A stretch of 19,328 nt of DNA from Schleiferiaceae bacterium (lineage in GTDB: Bacteria > Bacteroidota > Bacteroidia > Flavobacteriales > Schleiferiaceae): positions 1 through 19,328 of the forward strand of contig JAURAE010000013.1 of the NCBI GenBank assembly GCA_030829675.1, read 5' to 3'. The position numbers and the translations under genes are program-made. Shown here piece by piece: positions 1-7,362 of this stretch. Numbering within the stretch: the stretch's first letter is position 1; every line of letters starts with the position of its first letter. The notes beneath the pieces were generated by a model. The model did not search any database and was not told the DNA's origin. It saw only the letters and a program-made list of their open reading frames with translations.

Positions 1-323
1 CGCGACTTTAACTCGTCGTTGTTTTCATCAAAGATCTCCGCCAATCTGTTGCGAACCTTGCGCCAAGTGGGTCGTCCCAATGCAATGAAATCATTGAGCG
101 TATCCTGCAAGAACACATCGTCCGGAAGGTCGATGCCTTTAAAGTATCCCAATTGTTGCAACACACTCAAATCAATGGCCGTGTCGCCAATGCGTGTCCC
201 GGTGGTGATGATATCATCTTCCGGAATGAACACGCCAAAGGGGAGGTTTTGAATAGGGAAATCACTGTCTGTTGAGACAGGAATCCATGAAGTTCTTGAA
301 GGATCGTTCGCTGCTAGGTTCAT
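1..323 (-). CDS. fahA: Fumarylacetoacetase, N-terminal part (cut by window edge)
   Basis: This is the last gene of the tyrosine operon that enters the window; only the first 107 residues are present and the gene runs off the left edge. Reading the minus strand from the ATG at 323 gives MNLAANDPSRT followed by SWIPVSTDSDFPIQNLPFG at residues 12-30, the hallmark start of fumarylacetoacetases, then GVFIPEDDIITTGTRIGDTAIDL. That is the small N-terminal domain that precedes the FAH catalytic barrel, so no catalytic residue can be checked here. The enzyme hydrolyses fumarylacetoacetate to fumarate and acetoacetate, the final step of tyrosine breakdown. It lies 22 bases downstream of hppD on the same strand, consistent with one transcript. 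The identification rests on the N-terminal motif and the pathway context, which agree. Confidence 0.9.
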   Translation of the reverse strand, partial: MNLAANDPSRTSWIPVSTDSDFPIQNLPFGVFIPEDDIITTGTRIGDTAIDLSVLQQLGYFKGIDLPDDVFLQDTLNDFIALGRPTWRKVRNRLAEIFDENNDELKS

Positions 324-345
324 CTATGTTGTTCTTGTGTAGGGG

Positions 346-1476
346 TTAGAGGGTTCCTCTGTTTTCTTGTTCGCGCTCTATAGCTTCAAACAATGCTTTA
401 AAGTTTCCTTTTCCGAAGCTAGTGGCTCCTTTGCGTTGAATGATTTCAATGAATACGGTGGGACGGTCCATGAGGGGTTTAGTAAATAATTGGAGCAAAT
501 ACCCCTCATCGTCACGGTCTACTAAAATCTTGTAGCGCTTCAACACCTCAATATCTTCATCGATGGCACCTACGCGGTCCTGTAGGTCGTTGTAATAGCT
601 GTCCGGCACGTCCAAAAAGTCTACCCCGCGCTCACGCAATTCGTGAATGGTATGTATGATATTATCGGTTGCCAGTGCCAAGTGCTGCACACCAGCGCCA
701 TTGTAGAAATTGATGTATTCCTCAATCTGAGAGCGCTTCTTCCCTTCTGCCGGTTCGTTGATAGGGAATTTGATACGGCCATTGCCATTAGACATCACTT
801 TAGACATTAAGGCAGTGTATTCTGTAGAAATATCCTTATCGTCGAAGGAAATAATCTGCGAGAAGCCCATTACCTCTGCGTAGAACTTTACCCAAGTATT
901 CATTTGGCCCCAGTCGACATTGCCCACCATATGGTCGATGTATTTCAATCCCACTGGCTTTGGCTGATAGCTCGGCGTACGCGCTACATAGCCGGGTAGG
1001 AAAGGCCCGTCGTAATCATTGCGCTCCACGAACATGTGCACCGTTTCGCCGTAGGTATAGATTCCCGAAGTGACCACTTTACCGTGTGAATCCTCATGCA
1101 CAATTGGCTCCTGATAAGGCTTTGCACCTCTTTTGGTGGTTTCCTCAAACGCCTTGGTCGCATCCGGCACCCAAAGGGCGACAAATTTCACGCCATCCCC
1201 GTGTTCGTTGAGGTGGCGGTTGATATCGCTGTCCTTCACCATCGAAGAGGTGATGACCAATCGGATTTTATCTTGTTGAAGTACGTAGGAGGTGCGGTCC
1301 TGCACGCCTGTTTCCAAACCGGCGTAGGCCACCTCTTGGAATCCGAAGGCTGTCTTGAAGTAGTAAGCACTCTGTTTTGCATTACCCACGTAGATTTCTA
1401 CGTGATCGGTTCCCCATAATTCAAGGAAGTCTTGGGCATCTGCAAATTGTTTAGGTAGTGTTGCTGCTTGGTCCAT
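346..1476 (-). CDS. hppD: 4-hydroxyphenylpyruvate dioxygenase
   Basis: This 376-residue cytosolic Fe(II) enzyme converts 4-hydroxyphenylpyruvate and O2 to homogentisate and CO2. It shows the two-part vicinal-oxygen-chelate layout of the family: an N-terminal half starting at WGTDHVEIYVGN (residues 21-32) and a catalytic C-terminal half. The expected iron ligands are visible as His182 in YIDHMVGNV, His265 in GVQHLALATDNI and Glu344 in FIEIIQRKG. The C-terminal stretch GNFKALFEAIEREQ is also typical, and the length is normal for bacterial and animal HPDs. The gene sits 27 bases after the PLP lyase and 22 bases before fumarylacetoacetase, in the order of an operon started at hmgA. No frameshift or missing key residue is seen. 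Confidence 0.96.
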   Translation of the reverse strand: MDQAATLPKQFADAQDFLELWGTDHVEIYVGNAKQSAYYFKTAFGFQEVAYAGLETGVQDRTSYVLQQDKIRLVITSSMVKDSDINRHLNEHGDGVKFVALWVPDATKAFEETTKRGAKPYQEPIVHEDSHGKVVTSGIYTYGETVHMFVERNDYDGPFLPGYVARTPSYQPKPVGLKYIDHMVGNVDWGQMNTWVKFYAEVMGFSQIISFDDKDISTEYTALMSKVMSNGNGRIKFPINEPAEGKKRSQIEEYINFYNGAGVQHLALATDNIIHTIHELRERGVDFLDVPDSYYNDLQDRVGAIDEDIEVLKRYKILVDRDDEGYLLQLFTKPLMDRPTVFIEIIQRKGATSFGKGNFKALFEAIEREQENRGTL

Positions 1477-1503
1477 CTTCTGTTCGTTTAGGTTGCTAAA
1501 ATA

Positions 1504-2751
1504 TTAAATGATAAGGTTCAAGGCGGTATTTAAGTCATGTATGAGGTCTTCGACATCTTCCACGCCAATACTCAAGCGGATGAGGCTGTTGGTAATGCCA
1601 ATTTCTTCCTTCAAATCATCGTCAACTTTTGCATGTGTCATGGTAAATGGATGTTCGGCCAAACTCTCTGTACTGCCTAAACTGACGCCTAGTTTAAAAA
1701 CTTCAATGTGATTTAGTACGGTAAAGGCTTCTTTCTCACCACCTTTGATATATAGTGCGATCATAGAACCTACGCCGCCATATTCCTCCTTGAAAACAAC
1801 TTGTTGTGCAGGGTTCCAATCCTCAATATTTCCGAGGTACCTGATTTCCTCGACGGCAGGGTGGGTCATTAAAAAATGGGCAACCTTCCGAGTATTTTCT
1901 TCTTGTGCCTTGATTCTAATGGTATAGGTTTCCAAGGAGCGTAAAATGAGCCAGCTGTCCATGGGTCCCAATATCCCTCCAATGAAAGTTCTCGCTTTTT
2001 TTATGCGACCAATTAATTCAGCGTTGCCTGTCACTGCACCGGCAATTACGTCGCTATGACCCGCAATGTTTTTGGTGAGCGAGTAAATGACAAGGTCGGC
2101 GCCATTTTTATGCTGTGGGCTCAGGATAGGTCCTAGATAAGTATTGTCCATAATCACCGGCACAAATTGCTCCTCGCTCCCCAAGGCTTCAGCGATTTTT
2201 TTGGCCTTACGTATAGAATACAGATCCATAGTGGGATTGGCAGGACTCTCCGTGAAAAATCCACTCACGGGCCTATGGGGATAAGCAGATTGCACCTGGG
2301 CTACGACCTCCTCTACGGACCAATAATGTTTGATTTGAAAGCAACGAATGTCGAAAGCTTCCAAATAATTCACCATGAAACTGTGGGTCCCGCCATATAC
2401 AGGATCCGTGTGCAAAAGCACGCTACCAGGCCGGCAAAATTCCAGTAGGGTTGCGCTGATGGCGGCCATACCAGAACCAAAAACTGCCGCCGCCTCTATT
2501 TGGTCCAAGTGTGCAAGGCGTTCCTCTAAGAGGGCGGTATTAGGAGAGCCTAATCTGCTGTAAATATGTCCCATTTCGGCATTTGCCGGAAGTTCTTCTT
2601 TACCTGTCGCCCAGGCAAAGAATTGTTTTCCCGCCTCTGCGTTTGGGAACTCGTAAGTTGAGGTCTGAAATATGGGTTGTTTCATGCTGCCTTGGTAATG
2701 AGCAGCATCATACCCCAGACCCAACATGGCTGTGGATGGTTTTTTCTTCAT
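1504..2751 (-). CDS. Cys/Met-metabolism PLP-dependent lyase/synthase (methionine gamma-lyase-like)
   Basis: This 415-residue protein belongs to the fold-type I Cys/Met metabolism PLP family (cystathionine gamma-synthase, cystathionine gamma-lyase, methionine gamma-lyase, O-acylhomoserine sulfhydrylase). Visible landmarks are Tyr64/Arg66 in YSRLGSPN (cofactor phosphate contacts from the neighbouring subunit), the phosphate-binding GSGMAA at 93-98, Tyr119 in DPVYGGT, Asp202 in MDNTYLGP and the Schiff-base Lys227 in YSLTKNIAGHSD. The C-terminal SLGSTESLAEHPFTMTHA is also typical. The cysteine that follows the active-site tyrosine in classical methionine gamma-lyases (YGCT) is Gly121 here, so the exact reaction is uncertain. 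The gene lies between hmgA (37-base gap containing a hairpin) and hppD (27-base gap), which suggests co-expression with tyrosine catabolism. Substrate cannot be assigned from sequence alone. Confidence 0.9.
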   Translation of the reverse strand: MKKKPSTAMLGLGYDAAHYQGSMKQPIFQTSTYEFPNAEAGKQFFAWATGKEELPANAEMGHIYSRLGSPNTALLEERLAHLDQIEAAAVFGSGMAAISATLLEFCRPGSVLLHTDPVYGGTHSFMVNYLEAFDIRCFQIKHYWSVEEVVAQVQSAYPHRPVSGFFTESPANPTMDLYSIRKAKKIAEALGSEEQFVPVIMDNTYLGPILSPQHKNGADLVIYSLTKNIAGHSDVIAGAVTGNAELIGRIKKARTFIGGILGPMDSWLILRSLETYTIRIKAQEENTRKVAHFLMTHPAVEEIRYLGNIEDWNPAQQVVFKEEYGGVGSMIALYIKGGEKEAFTVLNHIEVFKLGVSLGSTESLAEHPFTMTHAKVDDDLKEEIGITNSLIRLSIGVEDVEDLIHDLNTALNLII

Positions 2752-2763
2752 GTCGATAGGTTC

Positions 2764-2779
2764 GCATGCCGAGGCATGC
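2764..2779. repeat. Perfect inverted repeat between hmgA and the PLP lyase gene
   Basis: The 16 bases GCATGCCGAGGCATGC form two 7-base arms around a GA centre, or a 6-bp stem with a four-base loop in RNA. It fills the short gap after the hmgA stop and ends 12 bases before the ATG of the next gene. On the plus strand it is followed by a T-rich run (TGTTGTTTTTTATTT), so it resembles a terminator only for transcription in the non-coding direction. In the transcribed (minus) direction it is preceded, not followed, by the A/T run. It may be an mRNA-processing or stability hairpin or a protein-binding site; function is inferred. Confidence 0.6.
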
Positions 2780-2788
2780 TGTTGTTTT

Positions 2789-3946
2789 TTATTTCAACCA
2801 GCTTTTGTGGTATTTACCGTCGCTCAAGGCAATGGCTTGTTCGGTCACTTTTAGTGGTTTAAAAGTATCGACCATTACTGCGTATTCTTCGGTTCCTTTT
2901 TTGCCGATGGAACCTTCGTAGGTACCCGGTGCAGGTCCGTGTGGGATGCCCGCAGGGTGCAAGGTGATGTGGCCACGTTCAATATTGTTGCGGCTCATGA
3001 AATCACCGTCTACATAGTACAATACCTCATCGGAATCGATGTTGCTGTGGTTATACGGTGCCGGGATGGCCTGTGGGTGGTAATCGTACAAACGAGGTAC
3101 GAAAGAACATACCACGAAGGCGTTCGTTTCGAAGGTTTGGTGTACCGGTGGCGGTTGGTGCACGCGTCCGGTAATGGGTTCGAAATCTTTGATGTTAAAA
3201 GCGTAAGGGTAGTTGAATCCGTCCCATCCGACGACATCAAAGGGGTGAGAGGCATAGATGTAGTTGTGAATCATATCCTCTTTCTTCACCTTAATATTGA
3301 AATCACCTAATTCGTTTTTTGCAGGCACGTGGGCCGGTGCACGGAAATCACGTTCGCAATAAGGGCTGTGCTCTAATAATTGGCCAAACCAATTTCTGTA
3401 GCGCTTCGGCGTATAAATAGGCGAGCCGCTTTCCACGATAAATAATCTATTGGCTTCCGTATCAAAATGGAATTGCTGAATCATTCCGCGTGGGATAATC
3501 AGGTAATCGCCAGGTCCAAAGGCCAAAGCGCCCATCTGCGTGTACAGCGTTCCCGAACCTTCGTGCACAAATACCATCTCATCTTGCTGGGCATTCTTGT
3601 AGAAATAGTTCGACATGCTCTTTTTCGGCGCGGCCAATGAAATAGTCAAATCACTATTGGTCAGCACAGGCGTTCTTGAAGCGAGGTAATCTTCGGTAGC
3701 AGGAACCTTAAATCCTTCGAGCAAATAAGCTTTCATGTTCTTATCCACCGCAACTTTCGGCGCAACGTCCACACTCTCCAAAATGTCCTTCACCATGGTC
3801 GGCGGTTGTTCGTGGTAGAGCAGGGTAGACATCCCGTCAAATCCTATGGTACCAAAGAGTTCTTCGTGGTACAAACTCCCATCGGCCTTGCGAAATTGCG
3901 TGTGCCTTTTGTGGGGAATGCTTCCAACTTTTTGATAGAATGGCAT
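2789..3946 (-). CDS. hmgA: Homogentisate 1,2-dioxygenase
   Basis: This enzyme opens the ring of homogentisate to give maleylacetoacetate and is a cytosolic non-haem Fe(II) cupin. The 385-residue protein carries the cupin-like N-terminal half (GPGDYLIIPRG at 144-154) and the metal site in the C-terminal half. His300 and Glu307 lie in PYNHSNIDSDEVLYYVDG, matching the E-x6-G cupin pattern, and His336 is in LHPAGIPHGPAPG. It is shorter than the roughly 440-residue animal and proteobacterial forms and belongs to the compact bacterial subgroup. It is the first gene of the minus-strand tyrosine operon, with a TATATTTG promoter element 24 bases upstream of the ATG. The stop is followed by an A-rich stretch and a hairpin before the PLP lyase gene. 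Confidence 0.95.
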   Translation of the reverse strand: MPFYQKVGSIPHKRHTQFRKADGSLYHEELFGTIGFDGMSTLLYHEQPPTMVKDILESVDVAPKVAVDKNMKAYLLEGFKVPATEDYLASRTPVLTNSDLTISLAAPKKSMSNYFYKNAQQDEMVFVHEGSGTLYTQMGALAFGPGDYLIIPRGMIQQFHFDTEANRLFIVESGSPIYTPKRYRNWFGQLLEHSPYCERDFRAPAHVPAKNELGDFNIKVKKEDMIHNYIYASHPFDVVGWDGFNYPYAFNIKDFEPITGRVHQPPPVHQTFETNAFVVCSFVPRLYDYHPQAIPAPYNHSNIDSDEVLYYVDGDFMSRNNIERGHITLHPAGIPHGPAPGTYEGSIGKKGTEEYAVMVDTFKPLKVTEQAIALSDGKYHKSWLK

Positions 3947-3955
3947 ACTATTCTG

Positions 3956-3989
3956 TTTGTGGGTTCACTACAAATATAGTGTAACTTCG
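3956..3989 (+). promoter_or_regulatory. Possible promoter of the hydratase gene
   Basis: The 61-base gap between two divergent genes holds TTTG at 3956-3959, then 22 bases, then TAACTTCG at 3982-3989. This resembles the Bacteroidota sigma factor pattern TTTG...TAnnTTTG with one mismatch and slightly long spacing. Transcription would start about 10 bases before the ATG at 4008. It overlaps the hmgA promoter on the other strand, so the two may interfere or share an operator. Confidence 0.35.
3971..3978 (-). promoter_or_regulatory. -7 element of the tyrosine operon promoter
   Basis: Read on the minus strand these bases are TATATTTG, a perfect match to the Bacteroidota -7 consensus TAnnTTTG. It lies 24 bases upstream of the hmgA ATG, giving a short leader of roughly 15-20 bases. 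No convincing TTTG -33 box is seen at the usual distance, which could mean the promoter depends on an activator; that is inference. Confidence 0.5.
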
Positions 3990-4007
3990 AGGTGTAAATT
4001 CTGAGAT

Positions 4008-4784
4008 ATGTCATCTGTTTTCGACCATGCCAAGGCCCTCTATGATTCCTTGAAATCTGGCCAAACCATAGCCCCTTTACGTGATCACATTAACAACGAT
4101 ATTCCAACAGCTTATGCCATTCAGCAGGAGCTCGTTGCATTGAGAATGATGGATGGCGAACGTATTGTGGGCAAGAAGATCGGTCTTACCAGCCCGGCGG
4201 TTCAACAACAGCTCGGCGTAGACCAGCCGGATTACGGCATTTTGTTCCATACCATGGACCGCAGCGCCACAGGTACGATCAGTATGGGTGAGCTGATGCA
4301 ACCTAAGGTCGAAGGAGAATTGGCCTTCGTACTTGGGGCCGACCTTCCCAACGCAGATCTGACGATGGATGAATTAAAAGCCGCGATTGCAGAAGTGCGA
4401 GCCTCCATTGAAGTCGTGGGCTCCCGCATCGAAGGCTGGAACATTCGTATCTCGGATACCATCGCCGATAACGCCTCCGGCTCGCACTACATCCTCGGAG
4501 AAGAAGGAAAACCTTTGGATGAGGTGCCAACTTCTGAGGTACGGATGGCGTTGAGGAAAAACGGTACGGTAGCCAGTGAAGGCTCGGGCGCAGCGTGCAT
4601 GGGAGATCCCTTAAATGCGGCATTGTGGTTGGCGAAAACCATGGCGGCAGGAGGACGGCCCTTGATCAAAGGAGAGGTATTGCTTTCTGGTGCGCTTGGG
4701 CCTATGGTTCCGGTCGAAAATGGCGATTCCTTTACACTTGAGGTGGAGGGGTTTGCGCCGGTTCAGGTGCGCTTTACTGCTTAA
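4008..4784 (+). CDS. 2-hydroxypenta-2,4-dienoate hydratase-like protein (FAH superfamily)
   Basis: This 258-residue protein matches the MhpD/DmpE hydratase and DmpH 4-oxalocrotonate decarboxylase group, which handle 2-oxo-pent-4-enoate or 2-oxo-hex-3-enedioate in aromatic ring meta-cleavage routes. It shows VGKKIGLTSPAVQQQLGV (residues 54-71), the typical DYGILFHTM, and the divalent-metal ligands Glu102 and Glu104 in VEGELAFVLG plus Glu135 in ASIEVVGSRIEGW. The ending SGALGPMVPVENGDSF is also usual. It is a single gene divergent from the homogentisate operon and followed by a new promoter. No other meta-cleavage gene is in the window, so whether it is a hydratase, a decarboxylase or acts on another 2-oxo acid is open. 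Confidence 0.87.
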   Translation: MSSVFDHAKALYDSLKSGQTIAPLRDHINNDIPTAYAIQQELVALRMMDGERIVGKKIGLTSPAVQQQLGVDQPDYGILFHTMDRSATGTISMGELMQPKVEGELAFVLGADLPNADLTMDELKAAIAEVRASIEVVGSRIEGWNIRISDTIADNASGSHYILGEEGKPLDEVPTSEVRMALRKNGTVASEGSGAACMGDPLNAALWLAKTMAAGGRPLIKGEVLLSGALGPMVPVENGDSFTLEVEGFAPVQVRFTA

Positions 4785-4845
4785 TTGGCTCTAATTGACT
4801 AATATTGAACGAAATTTATGCTGCATCAACTTCAAAATTAAGGAG

Positions 4846-4875
4846 TTGCATAATTAAAAGTTGGCCATACATTTG
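4846..4875 (+). promoter_or_regulatory. Promoter of the arginine decarboxylase operon
   Basis: TTG at 4846-4848, exactly 19 bases, then TACATTTG at 4868-4875 matches the Bacteroidota housekeeping promoter (TTG/TTTG, 19-21 bases, TAnnTTTG). The start of transcription would fall near 4882, leaving a leader of about 10 bases before the ATG at 4893. This is the best-formed promoter in the window. The rest of the 108-base gap after the hydratase stop shows no clear terminator. Confidence 0.62.
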
Positions 4876-4892
4876 CGCACCTTTTTACGGAA

Positions 4893-6296
4893 ATGAAAAA
4901 TAAATATCTGGACCTCGTTGAACAGACCTTTGATTGGCCTACCGAGGAGTTTGAACTGAACAATGCCGGGACACTGGAGTGGAACGGACTGGATCTGATG
5001 CCTATCGTCAAAGAATACGGCACGCCTTTGCGCATGACCTATTTGCCAAAGATTGACGAGAACATCCAACGCGCTCGACGCATGTTCCACGTGGCCATGG
5101 CCAAGGTGGACTACGACGCGGAATACCACTATTGTTATTGTACGAAGAGCAATCACTTCAGTTTTGTGATGGAACGTGTGTTGGAGAACGATGTCCACAT
5201 GGAAACTTCGAGCGCTTTCGATATCAATATCGTGCGCAAGATGAAGGCGAAGGGGTTGTTAGGCGAGGACCAATTTGTGGTGTGCAACGGCTACAAAACC
5301 CCTGCATACTTGGACAATATCGCCGGCTTGATCAATGACGGCCATCGCAATACCATCAACGTGATTGACCACGTAGAGGAATTGGAAGAATTGACCTCAC
5401 GTCTAGAGCATAAAGCCAAGGTGGGCATCCGCATCGCTTCGGAGGAAGAGCCAAAGTTTGAATTCTACACCTCCCGATTAGGCATCGGGTACCGCGATAT
5501 CGTGGATTTTTACAAGACTAAAATTGCCGATAATGATTTGGCCGAGCTGAAGATGTTGCACTTCTTCATCAATACGGGCATCAAAGACACGGCTTACTAC
5601 TGGAACGAATTGCGCAAATGTGTGATGGTCTACATCGACCTTAAGCGCATTTGTCCTACGCTGGACAGCTTGAATATTGGTGGTGGATTCCCTATCAAAA
5701 CAAGTCTTGGGATGGACTTCGATTACGAATACATGGCCGAGGAAATTATTTCTCAAATCAAAACTATGTGTGATCATGCCAGTGTTCCTGAGCCTAATAT
5801 TTTCAGCGAGTTCGGAAGTTACACGGTGGGGGAATCTGGGGCCAATTTCTACAGCATCCTCGGCGCCAAGCAACAAAACGATCGCGAGCTATGGTACATG
5901 ATCGACAGCTCGTTCATGACGACCTTGCCGGACAGCTGGGCCATCAATAAGCGCTTTATCATGTTCCCTTTGAGTAAATGGGACAAGCCTTATGAGCGTG
6001 TATTGTTGGGCGGTTTGACCTGTGATTCGGACGATTACTACAACTCCGAGCAGCACGTGAACGCCATCTTCTTGCCGCGATTGCGCAAGATGGACCCCGA
6101 GCCATTGATCATTGGCTTCTTCAATACGGGTGCGTATCAGGAAAGCTTGTCGGGTTACGGCGGAACGAAGCACTGCCTATTGCCTGCACCGAAACACGTA
6201 GTGGTAAACATCGAAGATGATGGCACCGTTTCGACACGATTATTTGCCGACCAACAATCGGCCGACCAAATGCTAAATACCTTGGGTTATGAATAA
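4893..6296 (+). CDS. speA: Arginine decarboxylase (short Bacteroidota form)
   Basis: This is a PLP-dependent decarboxylase of the alanine-racemase-like (fold III) group, expected to convert arginine to agmatine as the first step of polyamine synthesis. In its 467 residues the PLP lysine is Lys85 in YCTKSNHF, the phosphate-binding loop is NIGGGFPIK at 261-269, and SEFGSYTVGESG at 305-316 corresponds to the EPGR region. The C-terminal active-site cysteine is Cys377 in GGLTCDSDDYY, and GAYQ at 413-416 is also typical. It is shorter than the roughly 630-660 residue E. coli SpeA because it lacks the long inserted domains, as is usual in this phylum. The last 8 bases overlap the DHS-like gene, indicating translational coupling. 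Other diamino-acid substrates are possible but less likely. Confidence 0.85.
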   Translation: MKNKYLDLVEQTFDWPTEEFELNNAGTLEWNGLDLMPIVKEYGTPLRMTYLPKIDENIQRARRMFHVAMAKVDYDAEYHYCYCTKSNHFSFVMERVLENDVHMETSSAFDINIVRKMKAKGLLGEDQFVVCNGYKTPAYLDNIAGLINDGHRNTINVIDHVEELEELTSRLEHKAKVGIRIASEEEPKFEFYTSRLGIGYRDIVDFYKTKIADNDLAELKMLHFFINTGIKDTAYYWNELRKCVMVYIDLKRICPTLDSLNIGGGFPIKTSLGMDFDYEYMAEEIISQIKTMCDHASVPEPNIFSEFGSYTVGESGANFYSILGAKQQNDRELWYMIDSSFMTTLPDSWAINKRFIMFPLSKWDKPYERVLLGGLTCDSDDYYNSEQHVNAIFLPRLRKMDPEPLIIGFFNTGAYQESLSGYGGTKHCLLPAPKHVVVNIEDDGTVSTRLFADQQSADQMLNTLGYE

Positions 6297-7263
6297 AGGA
6301 CCTATTTCACAGTTTATGGCACACCATTACCGTCACTTCAATGCGGCGGCTATGGTAGATGCAGCTAAAGGATACGAAGCCCATCTCGATGCCGGTGGCA
6401 AAATGATGGTTACCCTAGCGGGCGCAATGTCGACGGCAGAATTGGGCATTTCTCTTGCGGAAATGATTCGCGAAGGAAAGGTGGACATTATTTCTTGTAC
6501 AGGGGCGAATCTTGAAGAAGATTTGATGAACCTCGTTGCGCATTCACATTATGAGCGTGTTCCTGAATACCGTGATCTTACCGCGCAGCAGGAAAGAGAG
6601 TTATTAGATCGTGGCCTTAATCGCGTGACGGACACTTGTATTCCTGAAGAGGAGGCTTTCCGTCGCTTGCAGGGCCACATAGAAGCCATCTGGAAAGACG
6701 CTGAAGCCAAAGGCGAGCGTTATTTCCCACACGAATACATGTACAAGATGCTCCTTTCCGGGGTATTGGAACAATATTATGAGATTCCACCGGAGCACAG
6801 CTGGATGTTGGCGGCGGCAGAGCGCAATCTGCCTATTGTCGTGCCGGGTTGGGAGGATTCCACCATGGGCAACATTTTTGCTTCGTACTGCATTAAGGGC
6901 GAGCTTCAGGCGAGTACTGTAAAAAGTGGTATAGAGTACATGCAATGGTTGGCAGGATGGTACACCGAGGAGAGTAAAACCGCATCCATTGGGTTCTTCC
7001 AAATAGGAGGTGGTATTGCTGGGGATTTCCCTATTTGTGTGGTGCCAATGCTCTACCAAGATTTAGAACTTGAGGAGACGCCTTTTTGGGGGTATTTCTG
7101 CCAGATATCAGATTCGACGACTTCATATGGATCGTATTCAGGTGCCGTTCCCAACGAGAAAATCACTTGGGGAAAGCTGGATGCAGATACCCCAAAATTT
7201 ATTGTCGAAAGTGATGCAACCATTGTTGCTCCTTTAATTTTTTCTTGGATATTAGGCAAATAA
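6289..7263 (+). CDS. Deoxyhypusine-synthase-like protein (probable polyamine-modifying enzyme)
   Basis: This 324-residue protein belongs to the deoxyhypusine synthase family of NAD-dependent aminobutyl transferases. Family signatures are VTLAGAMSTAELG (41-53), DIISCTGANLEEDLM (66-80), GGGIAGDFP (240-248), and the catalytic lysine Lys296 in PNEKITWGKLDAD, equivalent to Lys329 of human DHS. The segment that in eukaryotic DHS reads GGGVxKHH and contains catalytic His288 is instead GGGIAGDFPIC. Bacteria have no eIF5A, the normal acceptor; bacterial homologues include homospermidine synthases. The 8-base overlap with arginine decarboxylase argues that the substrate is a polyamine made from agmatine. 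The exact reaction is not determined by sequence. Confidence 0.85.
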   Translation: MNKGPISQFMAHHYRHFNAAAMVDAAKGYEAHLDAGGKMMVTLAGAMSTAELGISLAEMIREGKVDIISCTGANLEEDLMNLVAHSHYERVPEYRDLTAQQERELLDRGLNRVTDTCIPEEEAFRRLQGHIEAIWKDAEAKGERYFPHEYMYKMLLSGVLEQYYEIPPEHSWMLAAAERNLPIVVPGWEDSTMGNIFASYCIKGELQASTVKSGIEYMQWLAGWYTEESKTASIGFFQIGGGIAGDFPICVVPMLYQDLELEETPFWGYFCQISDSTTSYGSYSGAVPNEKITWGKLDADTPKFIVESDATIVAPLIFSWILGK

Positions 7264-7362
7264 TTAGCCGCGTGCGGCCCTGTATTTCGGGTCGTGATAT
7301 TAGCTTCATAATGTGTGTTTTAGCGAAAGTACATTACTAGTGATATCAAATTTTTAAAGCAA

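Noticed and set aside
19..252. Plus-strand open frame of 77 codons at the left edge
   Set aside because: It lies antisense to the fumarylacetoacetase start, whose motif is unmistakable on the minus strand; the plus frame resembles no protein.
2764..2795. Rho-independent terminator on the plus strand
   Set aside because: The shape fits, but there is no plus-strand gene ending there; it is kept only as an inverted repeat inside the minus-strand operon.
6604..7059. 151-codon minus-strand frame inside the DHS-like gene
   Set aside because: Antisense to the catalytic half of an intact family member and without supporting promoter or homology.
7267..7278. GCCGCGTGCGGC hairpin after the DHS-like gene as a terminator
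   Set aside because: Only a 4-bp stem with a 4-base loop and no T run follows; too weak to call.
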